The translations under genes and the position numbers were made by a program. Under the pieces are notes generated by a model. The model did not search any database and was not told where the DNA came from. It saw nothing but the letters and a program-made list of their open reading frames with translations. Positions 43,322 through 51,895 of a stretch of DNA of 64,000 nt are shown in pieces (within the stretch, counting starts at the first letter, position 1; each line of letters opens with the position of its first letter). Source of the stretch: JADJWR01 sp963847675 (lineage in GTDB: Bacteria > Pseudomonadota > Gammaproteobacteria > Burkholderiales > Burkholderiaceae_F); the NCBI GenBank assembly GCA_963847675.1, contig CAWKAP010000008.1:248001-312000 (forward strand). Direction: 5' to 3'.

Positions 43322-44655
43322 CACCGGCGCGCCGCAGGGTCGCGATCACCGGCCTGGGCCTCGTTACCCCGGCCGGCAACGACGTCGCATCGACCTGGTC
43401 GGCCCTGCTCGCCGCGCGCAGCGGCGTCGGCGCCGATCGCGCAGCTTCGACGCCAGCGGCTTTCCGGTGCGCATCGCCGCCGAGGTCAAGGACCTGTCGC
43501 CGGAGGCGGTGGCGGGCGCCGCCGGCGACCGCAAGCTGCTCAAGCATGCCAACCGGGCGCATCGTTTCGCCCTGGTGGCGGCGGCGCAGGCGCTCGACGA
43601 CGCCGGCATCCGGCCGACGCCGCAGACCGACCGACCCGCTGGGGCTGCGTCGTCGGCACCGGCATGATGGGGGTGACGTATCGACGAACTGGCCCAGGTG
43701 CAGCGCGACGCCGCCCCGAACGGCGGACGTCGAGCCGGCCCGCCTGATCGCGGCGACAGGCTCGGCGGCCGATCCGATGGTGTTCTGCCGCAGCCAGTCC
43801 AGTGCCGGCGCGGCCCTGCTGCTGCGCGAGTTCGGCATTCGCGGCTATGCGAGCTCTGTGCACACGGCTTGCGCCTCGGGCGGCCAGGCGGTCGGCACGG
43901 CGCTGAAGCTGATCCGGCGCGGCGTCGCCGATCGCGTGCTGGCCGGCGGCTTCGATTCGATGATCAATCCGGTCGGGCTGGCCGGCTTCTGCCTGCTCGG
44001 CGCGGTGTCGCCCGACAACGCATGCGCCGGAGCGCGCCAGCCGCCCGTTCGACGCGACCCGCAACGGTTTCGTGCTGGGCGAGGGCGCCGGGTTCCTCGT
44101 CCTCGAAGAGTGGGAGGCCGCGCGCCGGCGCGGCGCCCGCATCTACGCCGAACTCGCCGGCGACGGCAACTCGCTGTCGAGCTATCGCATCACCGACTCG
44201 CACCCGTCGGGCGACGGGCCGATCCAGGCGATGCGGCAGGCCATTGCCGACGCCGGCTCGGCGCCGGACGAGGTCGACTACCTGAACGCCCACGGCACCT
44301 CGACGCCGATGAACGACCGCAGCGAGTGCGCGGCGGTGCGGCGGTGTGTGCGGACCACGACTGGCGGCTGGTCGCCGTCAGCTCGACCAAGAGCGTCATG
44401 GGGCACCTGATCGCCGCCGCCGGCGCGGTGGAGGCGGCGGTGTGCGCGCTGGCGATCTCGCACAGCGACGCTGCCGGTCAACGCCAACCTGACGGAACTC
44501 GATCCCGACTGCGACGTCGACGTCGTGCGCGGCGCGCCGCGCGCGCGGCGCGTCCGCCTGGCGCTGTCGAATTCCCTCGGCTTCGGCGGTTCGAACAGTT
44601 GCCTGGCGTTCCGTCATCCCGACGAGACGGCGGCGCAATCTCGGCTGCGGCCTGA
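43318..44655 (+). pseudogene. Beta-ketoacyl-ACP synthase (FabF-type) KS1, at least seven frameshifts as sequenced
   Basis: Family sequence covers the whole span across three frames: RRVAITGLGLVTPAGNDVAS, FPVRIAAEVKDLSPEAVAGA, RFALVAAAQALDDAGIRPTP, VVGTGMMG, FGIRGYASSVHTACASGGQA with the catalytic Cys, NGFVLGEGAGFLVLEEWEAA, YLNAHGTSTPMNDRSECAA with the first His, AVSSTKSVMGHLIAAAGAVE with the Lys and second His, and LSNSLGFGGSNSCLAFRHPD. The Cys-His-His set is complete, so the real enzyme should condense. Breaks lie near 43430, 43445, 43640, 43690, 44035, 44335, 44475 and 44620. I regard them as sequencing indels. GTG 43318 overlaps the dehydratase stop. Confidence 0.82.
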
Positions 44656-44671
44656 CGCGCCCGCCATCGCG

Positions 44672-45956
44672 ATGAATCGGCCCGCATCGTCATCACCGGC
44701 ACCGGCGCGATCTGCGGCGGCGGGCGTTCCGCCGAGGAGGCGCTGGCCGCGATCCTCGCCGGGTGCTCGGCGATCCGCCCGCTCGCGCAGTGGGACGCCA
44801 GCGGCTGGCCGGTCGGCATCGCCGCCGAGGTCCCCGACTACAACCCCGGCGCGCTGACCGGCGACCGCAAGGTGCACAAGTTCATCCAGCGCACCGACGT
44901 CTTCGGCCTGTACGCCGCCGATCGCGCCATCGGGCAGGCCGGCTGGGCGGCCTGGCGGCGAGCAACTCGACGAGGGCGCCGCGGCGCGGTTCACCGACTC
45001 GACCGCGGCGTCTTCGTCGGCTCCGGCGGCGGTACGTTCGGCAACCAGTACGATTACCTGCCGCTGATCGACGGCGGCGGGCGCCAACCTCGCGCACTTC
45101 GGCCGCGAACTGTCGGCGACGGTCAATCCGATGTGGCTGTTGCGCGCGCTGCCCAACAACGTGCTCTGTCACGTCGGCATCCGCCACGGCTTGAAAGGGC
45201 CGAACGCCTGCATCACCAACCACAGCATCAGCGGCCCGCTGGCCCTGTCCGAGGCCGCCGAGGCGCTGCGCGCCGGCGAGTGCGACGCGCGCCGTCGCCG
45301 TCGCGCACGACGCCGACGATCGAACCGCAGACGGTGCTGTACTATGGGCAGGCCGGCCTGCTGTCGCGCGAGGCGCTGCGCCCGTTCGATCGCCGCGCAC
45401 GACGGCAGCTGATCGGCGAAGGCGCCGCGGCCTCGTGCTCGAGACCGAGGACGCTGCCCGCGAGCGCGACGCCGCCGTGCTCGGCGAGGTTCTCGGCGCC
45501 GGCAGCGGCAGCGACGGGCTCGGCCTGCTGCCGATACGCGACGACGGCGACGGGCTGGTGCGCGCCATCGAAGGCGCTTGGCGATCGTCGGGGATCGTGC
45601 CGGGCGAGGTCGGCATGATCGTCGCGCACGGCAACGGCACGCCGAGCTCCGACGCCTCCGAGGCTCGCGCGCTGGCGGCGGTGTTCGGCGCCGATATGCC
45701 GCCGGTCACGGCGTTCAAGTGGGCGTTCGGCCACCTGCTGGCCGCCTCGGGGATGGTCGAAGCGACCGTCGCGATCGCCGCCCAGCACGCCGGAGTTGTC
45801 CCCGGCATCGCGACCCTGGACGAGTGCGATCCGGCCTGCGGCCCGCTCAACGTCGCGCGCGGACATCGCGCGCCGCGCAGCGCCGTCACCCTGCTGCTGT
45901 CCCGCGGCTTCGGCGGCACCAACGTCGCCTGCCTGCTGCGCGCGCCGGCGAAGTGA
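44672..45956 (+). pseudogene. Ketosynthase-like protein KS2 with Ser at the Cys position, at least five frameshifts
   Basis: From ATG 44672 the sequence reads RIVITGTGAICGGGRSAEEA, QWDASGWPVGIAAEVPDYNP, VNPMWLLRALPNNVLCHVGI, GLKGPNACITNHSISGPLAL, SLIGEGAAALVLETEDAARE, MIVAHGNGTPSSDASEARAL and FKWAFGHLLAASGMVEATVA. The two active-site His and the Lys (AHGNGT, FKWAFGH) are kept. However, the elbow normally read TACAS is TNHSIS, with Ser where Cys should be. It may therefore act like a chain-length factor or a decarboxylating partner of KS1. Breaks cluster at 44950-45430; the last 500 bases are clean. Its stop overlaps the fusion gene start (GTGA). Confidence 0.8.
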
Positions 45957-47194
45957 ACGGTCCGCCGCCTGCGCCGGCCGCGCCGGACGGGTCGACCCGC
46001 TGTGGCGTCGATACGGTCGAGATCGCCCGCATCGAGCGGCTGCTCGCCGAAACGCCCGCCGACGACCTCGGCAGGCTCTTCTCGGCGCAGGAACTGCGCG
46101 ACGCCGGTGACGGCCCGGGCCGCGCGGCCAGCCTGGCCGCCCGTTTCGCGGCCAAGGAGGCCTGCGTGAAGCTGTTTGCGCGCGAGGCCGCGCTCGGCAC
46201 CGTCGGTCCGGCCGACTTCTCCGTGGTTCGCGATGCCTACGGCGCACCGGCCGTCGAGCTGAGCGAGGCGGCGCAGACCGCGCTCGGCCGCAATCGGCTG
46301 CGCTCGATCAGCATCTCCCTGAGCCACGACCGGACCCAGGCTTCGGCGGTCGCGCTGGCGCAGGCCGATCGCGCCACGCCGACGCGCGCGGCGCGGCTGC
46401 TGTTTCGCCTGCTGCCGGTACGGCGCGACACGGTGCTGGCCAACCTGCGCCGCGTCTACGGCGAGACGGCCGACGACGCCGAGATCGAGCGCATCGCACA
46501 GGCGCACTACGGCCACCTCGGCCGGCTGCTGTGGGAGTTCGCCTGGTACCCCTGGCTGCCCCGGACCCGGCGCCTGGCGATGGTCCGCGTCGACAACCTC
46601 GATGCCCTGCTTGCCGCGCATGCGCAGGGCAAGGGCGTCCTGATCCTGACCGGCCACTTCGGCAACTTCGAGGTGGCCACGGCGGCCGGGCTGGCCCAGT
46701 TTCCGCAGGCGCGGGGCCGCTTTCACTTCGTGCGACGGCCGATCCGACCGCAGTGGCTCGATGCGCTGGTCAACCGCCGTTTCCGCCGGGCGGGCTTCGG
46801 CGTGCTGCCGAAGCGCGGCAGCCTGGAAGCGATCCTTGACCGGCTGGCTGCCGGCGATCTCGTCGTCTTTCCTTTCGATCAGCACGCCGGCCGCAAGGAC
46901 GGCGTGCTCGCCGAGTTCTTCGGCCATCCGGCCGGCACCCTCCGCAGCCTGGCCGTGATCGCGCTGACCACCGGCGCGCCGGTCGTGCCGGCGTGCAGCT
47001 GGCGTGAAGCCGATGGCCGGCACGTGCTGCGCTTCGAGGCCGAGATCCCGCCGCTCGAGCACGCCGATGCCAACGAGGCCATCCTGCTGAACACGCGCGC
47101 CTACAACCGGGCGCTGGAAAGGATGATCGTGCGGCGGCCGGAGCAGTGGTGGTGGACGCACCGCCGGTGGCGGCCGTGGACGCCCCGCCGCTGA
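45953..47194 (+). CDS. Holo-ACP synthase (AcpS-type) fused to LpxL/HtrB-like acyltransferase
   Basis: One unbroken 413-residue frame. Residues about 15-137 are an AcpS-type phosphopantetheinyl transferase: CGVDTVEIARIERLLAETP with metal-binding Asp20, SLAARFAAKEACVKLFAREA with Glu69, and RSISISLSHDRTQASAVALA. Residues about 145-413 are an LpxL/HtrB/MsbB-type lysophospholipid acyltransferase: RRDTVLANLRRVYGETADDA, the catalytic H-x4-E in LTGHFGNFEVA (His235, Glu240), VVFPFDQHAGRKDGVLAEFF, and a PEQWWWTHRRWR end. The usual N-terminal membrane anchor of LpxL is replaced by the transferase. Activation of the carrier and delivery of its acyl chain are thus in one polypeptide, coupled (GTGA) to KS2. 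Confidence 0.88.
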   Translation: MNGPPPAPAAPDGSTRCGVDTVEIARIERLLAETPADDLGRLFSAQELRDAGDGPGRAASLAARFAAKEACVKLFAREAALGTVGPADFSVVRDAYGAPAVELSEAAQTALGRNRLRSISISLSHDRTQASAVALAQADRATPTRAARLLFRLLPVRRDTVLANLRRVYGETADDAEIERIAQAHYGHLGRLLWEFAWYPWLPRTRRLAMVRVDNLDALLAAHAQGKGVLILTGHFGNFEVATAAGLAQFPQARGRFHFVRRPIRPQWLDALVNRRFRRAGFGVLPKRGSLEAILDRLAAGDLVVFPFDQHAGRKDGVLAEFFGHPAGTLRSLAVIALTTGAPVVPACSWREADGRHVLRFEAEIPPLEHADANEAILLNTRAYNRALERMIVRRPEQWWWTHRRWRPWTPRR

Positions 47195-47276
47195 GAGCGA
47201 CTCGGCAGAAGGTACGGCGTGCCCGGCATCGATAGAATCGCTGCGGAGCAGCCGGGACAACGACGGAATCAAGGGC

Positions 47277-49155
47277 GTGAGCCGAACAACAGCCAAGCTG
47301 CGGGACCGGGCGACAGCTGATCCGGAGCGAAGCGCTCGCCTGGCGGCGAAGATTCGGCTCTTCCTGAGCCGGTTGTCGGCGGCGAGGCCGTCGTCGCTCG
47401 CGGTCCGCGTACTGGCGGCGCTGCTTCTCGCGCACGCCGTGGTGGCTTCGGCCCATGAATCGGAGCAGTACACGCTGCCGGCCGGGCGCGAGTTCGCCGA
47501 TCTGGGCCCGTATCTTTCGCGCATCGTGTACGACGCCATCGTGTCGGCGGTCGCCGACACCAACGGAGCGATTGAGGAAGCTGTTGGGACAGGCGAGGCC
47601 GCGGCGATCGAGGAGCGGCAATCGGCGGGGTTCGTCGCCAACAAGGTCTGGGGGTATCTGTTCAGCGCCATTCCGGCCAATGAACTGCTCGACCTGCAGC
47701 TCTCCTCGACGTCGATGCTCGAGCGGTTCCCCGGCCTCGTCACGATCCATCAGCCGGCGCGCGCGATCTACAACGACCCGCTGCTGGTGATCGATCTGAC
47801 CAAGGCGGTGCGAACTTTCTTTCGTTCCGGGACGGTGAGTGCCGCGGGAACGGTGTTCGGCACCGACAAGCTCATCCATTTCATCAACATCGGCCGCGTC
47901 TACCACGCCAAGTACTTGACGCGGCGCGGGCGAGGGCTGCCGGCGGATCACGCTTCCCGCTCGGCAGTCGAGTCGACCGCGCGCAATCTGCTGGTTTCCG
48001 AGGACGGCGTGCTGGGCATGCTGACGACCGGCATCCGTTCCAACGGCGACCTGGCCGCCGACTACGCCGGCCTGAAGTTCTATCGCAACCTGACCGAGGA
48101 AGTGCGCATCGGGCGCAAGGTCATGCCGCCGATGCTCGTGCGGGACGGACCGTACTGGCGGGTCCGGATCGAACCGAACTCCGACTTCTTCATCGCGTTC
48201 ATCACGCCGCACTGGAACGAGGTGCTGAATCCGAACAAGTACATGGGCTACACGAGCGGTCGCATCCGTGCACTGGTCCATGAGCGCTGCGCCGAAACGC
48301 TGGACTGGTATCGGGACGAGCGCGGGCAGCCCCTGAGCCGGGAGCGCTACGAGGCGATCGAAGAGGAACTGGCCACCTACTTTGGCGAGGACTACGGCCA
48401 CCTGCGCGGCAGCAAGCACCCGGTCAGCGTGGCCAGCGTGTGTTTCTCGTCACCGGCGCCGCCGGTTATGGCCAGCGACGAGTCGCCGGCCCGGCCTGGC
48501 ACCAGCACGGATGCACTCGGAAGATCCGTGTTGTGGTGGGCGGCCAGGAGCGGCGATCTCGCGCGGGTGCAGGCGCTGCCGATTCAACCGGTGCTCGTCG
48601 ATGCGCCGGATAACGACGGCGAAACGCCCTTGCATGCCGCCATACGGGCCGGCAGCGAGGACGTAGTCCGGGAGTTGCTCGCCCGAGGCGCAGATCCGAA
48701 CGTTGCCGCCAACTACGGCGTGACGCCGCTGATGCTGGCCAGCGCAGGGGGCAAGCCGGTCATTGCCGACCTGCTGCTGCGGGCTGGCGCCCGACCGAAC
48801 CAGCGCGACCTGTTCGGCAAGACCGCCCTGTTCGATGCCTTGCTGAGCGGGAATGCCCGGGGGGTTGCCCTGCTGCTCGACCACGATGCCGACCCGCAAC
48901 TGGCCGACGACGCCGGCAACACCGCGCTTGACATCGCCGCGCGCAGCGGCAACGCGGCAGCCGGCGCCGATTTGCTTTCGCGCGGCGCCGACGCGGGGGA
49001 CAGGCAACAAGGCGAGGTCGATGGAGGGAGGCGGCAGCCACGGGCGAGGGCCGTGCAGGTCCCGCGCACCCGTCGCAAACGCAGGCTGCGCCCCCGGCTG
49101 TCGCGGACGAGACGCCCGCGGGGACGCATTGACCCGGGAGGCACGGCGCAAGTGA
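47277..49155 (+). CDS. Exported protein with unknown N-terminal domain and ankyrin repeats
   Basis: From GTG 47277 an N-terminal basic stretch leads into a signal-like hydrophobic segment (LAVRVLAALLLAHAVVASAH, about 43-62). Next comes a 340-residue domain I do not recognise: YTLPAGREFADLGPYLSRIV, VANKVWGYLFSAIPANELLD, FGTDKLIHFINIGRVYHAKY and NSDFFIAFITPHWNEVLNPN. Four or five ankyrin repeats follow (NDGETPLHAAIRAGSEDVVR, NYGVTPLMLASAGGKPVIAD, LFGKTALFDALLSGNARGVA, DAGNTALDIAARSGNAAAGA). After about 49000 (a GGGGG run) the frame becomes Arg-rich, so an indel probably hides the native end (stops at 49132 or 49155). As read, it is fused in frame to the next lipoprotein gene. A TAGAAT box lies at 47234-47239. 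Confidence 0.68.
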
Positions 49156-49856
49156 CGAACGAGCCTCCCGCATCCACCCGCCAGAGGCGTGCGGCTGCCC
49201 TGCCCCGCCGTTCGCGGGCGCAGGTGTTGCGCAGCCTCGGCGCGTCGCTGCTGCTGGCGAGCGTGCTCGCCGGATGCGCAGCGCCGAACTATCGTGCGCG
49301 TGCGGTCGCCTCGGAACACGCCTTCGTGGCGGGCAGCGAAAAGACACCATTGGAGCAGTGGCAGCAGCAGCTCGCCGAGCACGTGATGCGCAGCGGCGGC
49401 GATCCGGCGGTGCTTTCGCGACTGCCGATGCTGCGCGCGCCCGGCACATTGCGGCCGGGCCGGATCGTTTTCGCCGCTCTCGACGTCGATGCCTCCGTTT
49501 CGGAACGCGACGGCTACGACGTGTTTGGCCTGCTGCTCGGCAAAGCGCAGGATCCGGCGGGACCGTGGTATGTCTTCGTGGTCGGTTCGATCGAGCGTCG
49601 CGAGTACCGGCCCGTCGAGGTCGACGACGTTCGCCTCGCCGCCGTGTCGATCCGCGACGGCGTGGCGACGTGGAAAACCGGGCCGGCCGCACCGCTGGCG
49701 GTGGCGCGCTACCGGCAGCGGGTCGACGCGTCCACGGTGTTGCGTTTCCCGGCCGACCGGGATGAATTCCGCATCGCCCCGTGCAGCGAAGGCGTGTGTG
49801 CAGAGGAGGTCCGCTCCGGCGCGCGGTGGTCGATCGGGCTGGACGCGCGCCGCTGA
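49152..49856 (+). CDS. Lipoprotein of unknown function
   Basis: GTG 49152 begins a 234-residue protein whose Arg-rich start leads to a lipoprotein signal with lipobox LASVLAGCAAP (Cys about residue 40). The mature region includes EKTPLEQWQQQLAEHVMRSG, RPGRIVFAALDVDASVSERD, PWYVFVVGSIERREYRPVEV and DDVRLAAVSIRDGVATWKTG. I do not recognise the family. It shares its frame with the ankyrin protein upstream, so the two could be a true fusion or two genes joined by an indel. The four-base overlap with one of the alternative upstream stops favours two coupled genes. Confidence 0.6.
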   Translation: MTNEPPASTRQRRAAALPRRSRAQVLRSLGASLLLASVLAGCAAPNYRARAVASEHAFVAGSEKTPLEQWQQQLAEHVMRSGGDPAVLSRLPMLRAPGTLRPGRIVFAALDVDASVSERDGYDVFGLLLGKAQDPAGPWYVFVVGSIERREYRPVEVDDVRLAAVSIRDGVATWKTGPAAPLAVARYRQRVDASTVLRFPADRDEFRIAPCSEGVCAEEVRSGARWSIGLDARR

Positions 49857-49914
49857 CGCCTGCGGACGAGGCCGGCAGGCCGACGGCATCCGGACGGAAA
49901 CTGAACCGCCCGGC

Positions 49915-50637
49915 CTACGGCTCGGCGGGGCGCACGGCGCGCAGCCGTTGATCGACCACCAGGCCGTCGTCGTTGCCGTAACGCACGCGCACCGGCAGCG
50001 AGCAAAGCTTCGGCGCCAGCCAGACTTCGACCTTGTCCTTGCCGCCCGCGCCCTCCCGCTCGAATTTCACCGTATCGAAACGACCGGCCGGCAGATCGAG
50101 AATCTCGTTGTCCCGGGCAACGAAGTGATACTCGGAGATCCGTGTGCGGCCGGCCACCGGAAGATCGAAACTGCGCAGGCGGGGTTCGGCTCGCAGGATC
50201 CAGGGCAGCTGCACCAGCAGACTGAGACGGTCCTGAAGTCGCGGCCGGGTCGGCTCCGAAGTGCCGGCCGGGCCGAAGGTCACCCGCTGCGCCGCCCAGT
50301 CGATATCGACCGAGAGCGTCGGCCGGCGGCCCGCCTGATGCGTGAACGAACGCGGCACCAGGCCCTGTGGCCCGATCGTGCCCACGGAGTTCTGCCGCGC
50401 CTCGAGCACACCCAGGGCAGTCACCGACGAGTGCAGGGTGTAGCCGTTGCCGCTGCTCCGGTAGACGACCAGGCCATCTCCGGAAAGTGAAAACGGCCCG
50501 CGGCTCGCCGTCACCGAAAATTCAAGCCGGACCGGCGGGATCGCCGAAGGCGCCGTACCGCATACCAGCTCGTTTCCGGCGACGACTGGCGATACGGTGG
50601 CCAGGCCGGCCGCGAAGGCGCACAGGCTTCGTCTCAT
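49915..50637 (-). CDS. DUF3108 periplasmic protein (shorter paralogue)
   Basis: A 240-residue protein with a signal peptide (MRRSLCAFAAGLATVSPVVA) and the beta-rich DUF3108 pattern: RLEFSVTASRGPFSLSGDGL, VTALGVLEARQNSVGTIGPQ, RSFTHQAGRRPTLSVDIDWA, LSLLVQLPWILRAEPRLRSF and VEVWLAPKLCSLPVRVRYGN. The order matches the neighbouring longer paralogue residue by residue in places (WLxPxL..LPVR.R). DUF3108 proteins are periplasmic beta barrels of unknown role. The gene overlaps its neighbour by four bases and is the second of the pair. Confidence 0.8.
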   Translation of the reverse strand: MRRSLCAFAAGLATVSPVVAGNELVCGTAPSAIPPVRLEFSVTASRGPFSLSGDGLVVYRSSGNGYTLHSSVTALGVLEARQNSVGTIGPQGLVPRSFTHQAGRRPTLSVDIDWAAQRVTFGPAGTSEPTRPRLQDRLSLLVQLPWILRAEPRLRSFDLPVAGRTRISEYHFVARDNEILDLPAGRFDTVKFEREGAGGKDKVEVWLAPKLCSLPVRVRYGNDDGLVVDQRLRAVRPAEP

Positions 50638-51791
50638 GACTTCGGGATCGATTCGAGCACGCTCTCGGTCGCCCGCCCGAGACGGTCGGTGAAGCGCAGC
50701 CGGACCGGCAGCCAGCCCAGCTGCGGAACCAGCCAGACATCGATTCGGGCATCGCGCTCGCGCGAGACGATTCTTTCGAGTCTCACCGCGTCAAGCACAC
50801 CGAGGCCGGTGGCCGTCGACTCGCGGCCGGCGACACGGAAGTGGTAATCCGCCAGGTCGTCGCGGCCGGCCATCCACATCACCAGTTGCGCGCCGGGCCG
50901 GAACAGTCCCGGTTGCGCCTGACCCAGCAGCATGAGCTGGATCTGGAACGAAACTCTGTCCTGCGTGCCATAGGCCAGCGGCCGTTCGTACGTGCGGGCG
51001 CTGAACGTGATGCGGCGGCCGTCCCAATCGAAATTGGCGGCTTCGGCCGCGCGGCGCACGCGCTTTTCGGTGTAGCGATCCGGTGCCAGCCCGAAATCGC
51101 CCACGTTGCCCTGCGACAGCAGTTCGAGCACGGTGATGCCGACCGCCGTCGTTGTCAGGCGGAGTTCGTAGCGTCCGTCGTCGGCGAGCGTCCAGTCGAC
51201 CACCGTGGTGCCGGTTGCAATCCGGATCTCGGAGTTGGACGTGCGGTACACGTAACGAGCCGCCGCCGGCATGGCTGCGCGCATTTCGGGCAGGTTGGCC
51301 AGCGCGAAAAACAGCACGTCGCCGGTGGCCTCGAAAGGCACGGGTTCGGCGGCCAACTCCGGGGCGTCCGGCCCGGGCTGCGCCACGACTGCGTCTGCCG
51401 GCGCCTCCTGTACGGCAAGCGGCGCGTCCGGCATGGCCGGCGATCCATCGACGGGCACCGGTACCTGCGCCGGCTCCGCGACCGGCTCCGCGACCGGCTC
51501 CACAACGGGCTCCGCAACCGGCGGCGGAACGGGCGGCGGGGGTTTCGGCCGCACCATTTTCGGCGGGCGCGGCTTCGGCGGCGGAGGTGCAGGCGGCGGA
51601 GCCTCGGGCGTCGGCGGCTGCAGCAGTCGTACATGAACCGTTGCCACCTCGTCCGGTCCGGTCAGCGCAACCAGCAGCACCCGGCCCATCCGCTCCAGGA
51701 CGAGCGCGTGCGCCAGCAGCGTGGCGACCAGCACCAGCGAGGCGCGCCAGAGCAGGGAACGGGATGAGTCGTCGACGCGCGGGGTGAACAT
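50634..51791 (-). CDS. DUF3108 protein with TonB-like anchor and Pro-rich linker
   Basis: A 385-residue protein. It has a single N-terminal membrane helix (SLVLVATLLAHALVLERMG, about 18-36) and a TonB-like Pro-rich linker at about 55-110 (PPPAPPPPKPRPPKMVRPK, then VAEPVVEPVAEPVAEPAQ). An extracytoplasmic DUF3108 domain follows at about 175-385 (ALANLPEMRAAMPAAARYVY, TTAVGITVLELLSQGNVGDF, ITFSARTYERPLAYGTQDRV, DVWLVPQLGWLPVRLRFTDR). The linker should span the periplasm, as in TonB or TolA. ATG 51791 is the first start giving the anchor. It is divergent from the FAH-family gene, and its stop overlaps the shorter paralogue. Confidence 0.82.
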   Translation of the reverse strand: MFTPRVDDSSRSLLWRASLVLVATLLAHALVLERMGRVLLVALTGPDEVATVHVRLLQPPTPEAPPPAPPPPKPRPPKMVRPKPPPPVPPPVAEPVVEPVAEPVAEPAQVPVPVDGSPAMPDAPLAVQEAPADAVVAQPGPDAPELAAEPVPFEATGDVLFFALANLPEMRAAMPAAARYVYRTSNSEIRIATGTTVVDWTLADDGRYELRLTTTAVGITVLELLSQGNVGDFGLAPDRYTEKRVRRAAEAANFDWDGRRITFSARTYERPLAYGTQDRVSFQIQLMLLGQAQPGLFRPGAQLVMWMAGRDDLADYHFRVAGRESTATGLGVLDAVRLERIVSRERDARIDVWLVPQLGWLPVRLRFTDRLGRATESVLESIPKS

Positions 51792-51895
51792 GAGGCCTGC
51801 GGCAGTCCTCCGACGTGCTGCCGCGGCGACGCGCGACTGCCGGCATAACACCGCCCGCCGCTAAGATACCCGCGATCTGCCCTGCGGATTCAGTG

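Noticed and set aside
40420..47194. Aryl-polyene (APE) biosynthetic cluster
   Set aside because: Several enzyme types overlap with APE clusters, but no ammonia lyase, aryl-CoA ligase, glycosyltransferase, LolA-like or MMPL gene is present, and the carrier is AcpXL-like.
44882..47743. 953-codon minus-strand frame across KS2 and the PPTase-acyltransferase gene
   Set aside because: Its composition is unlike a protein, and the plus strand carries complete catalytic motifs throughout.
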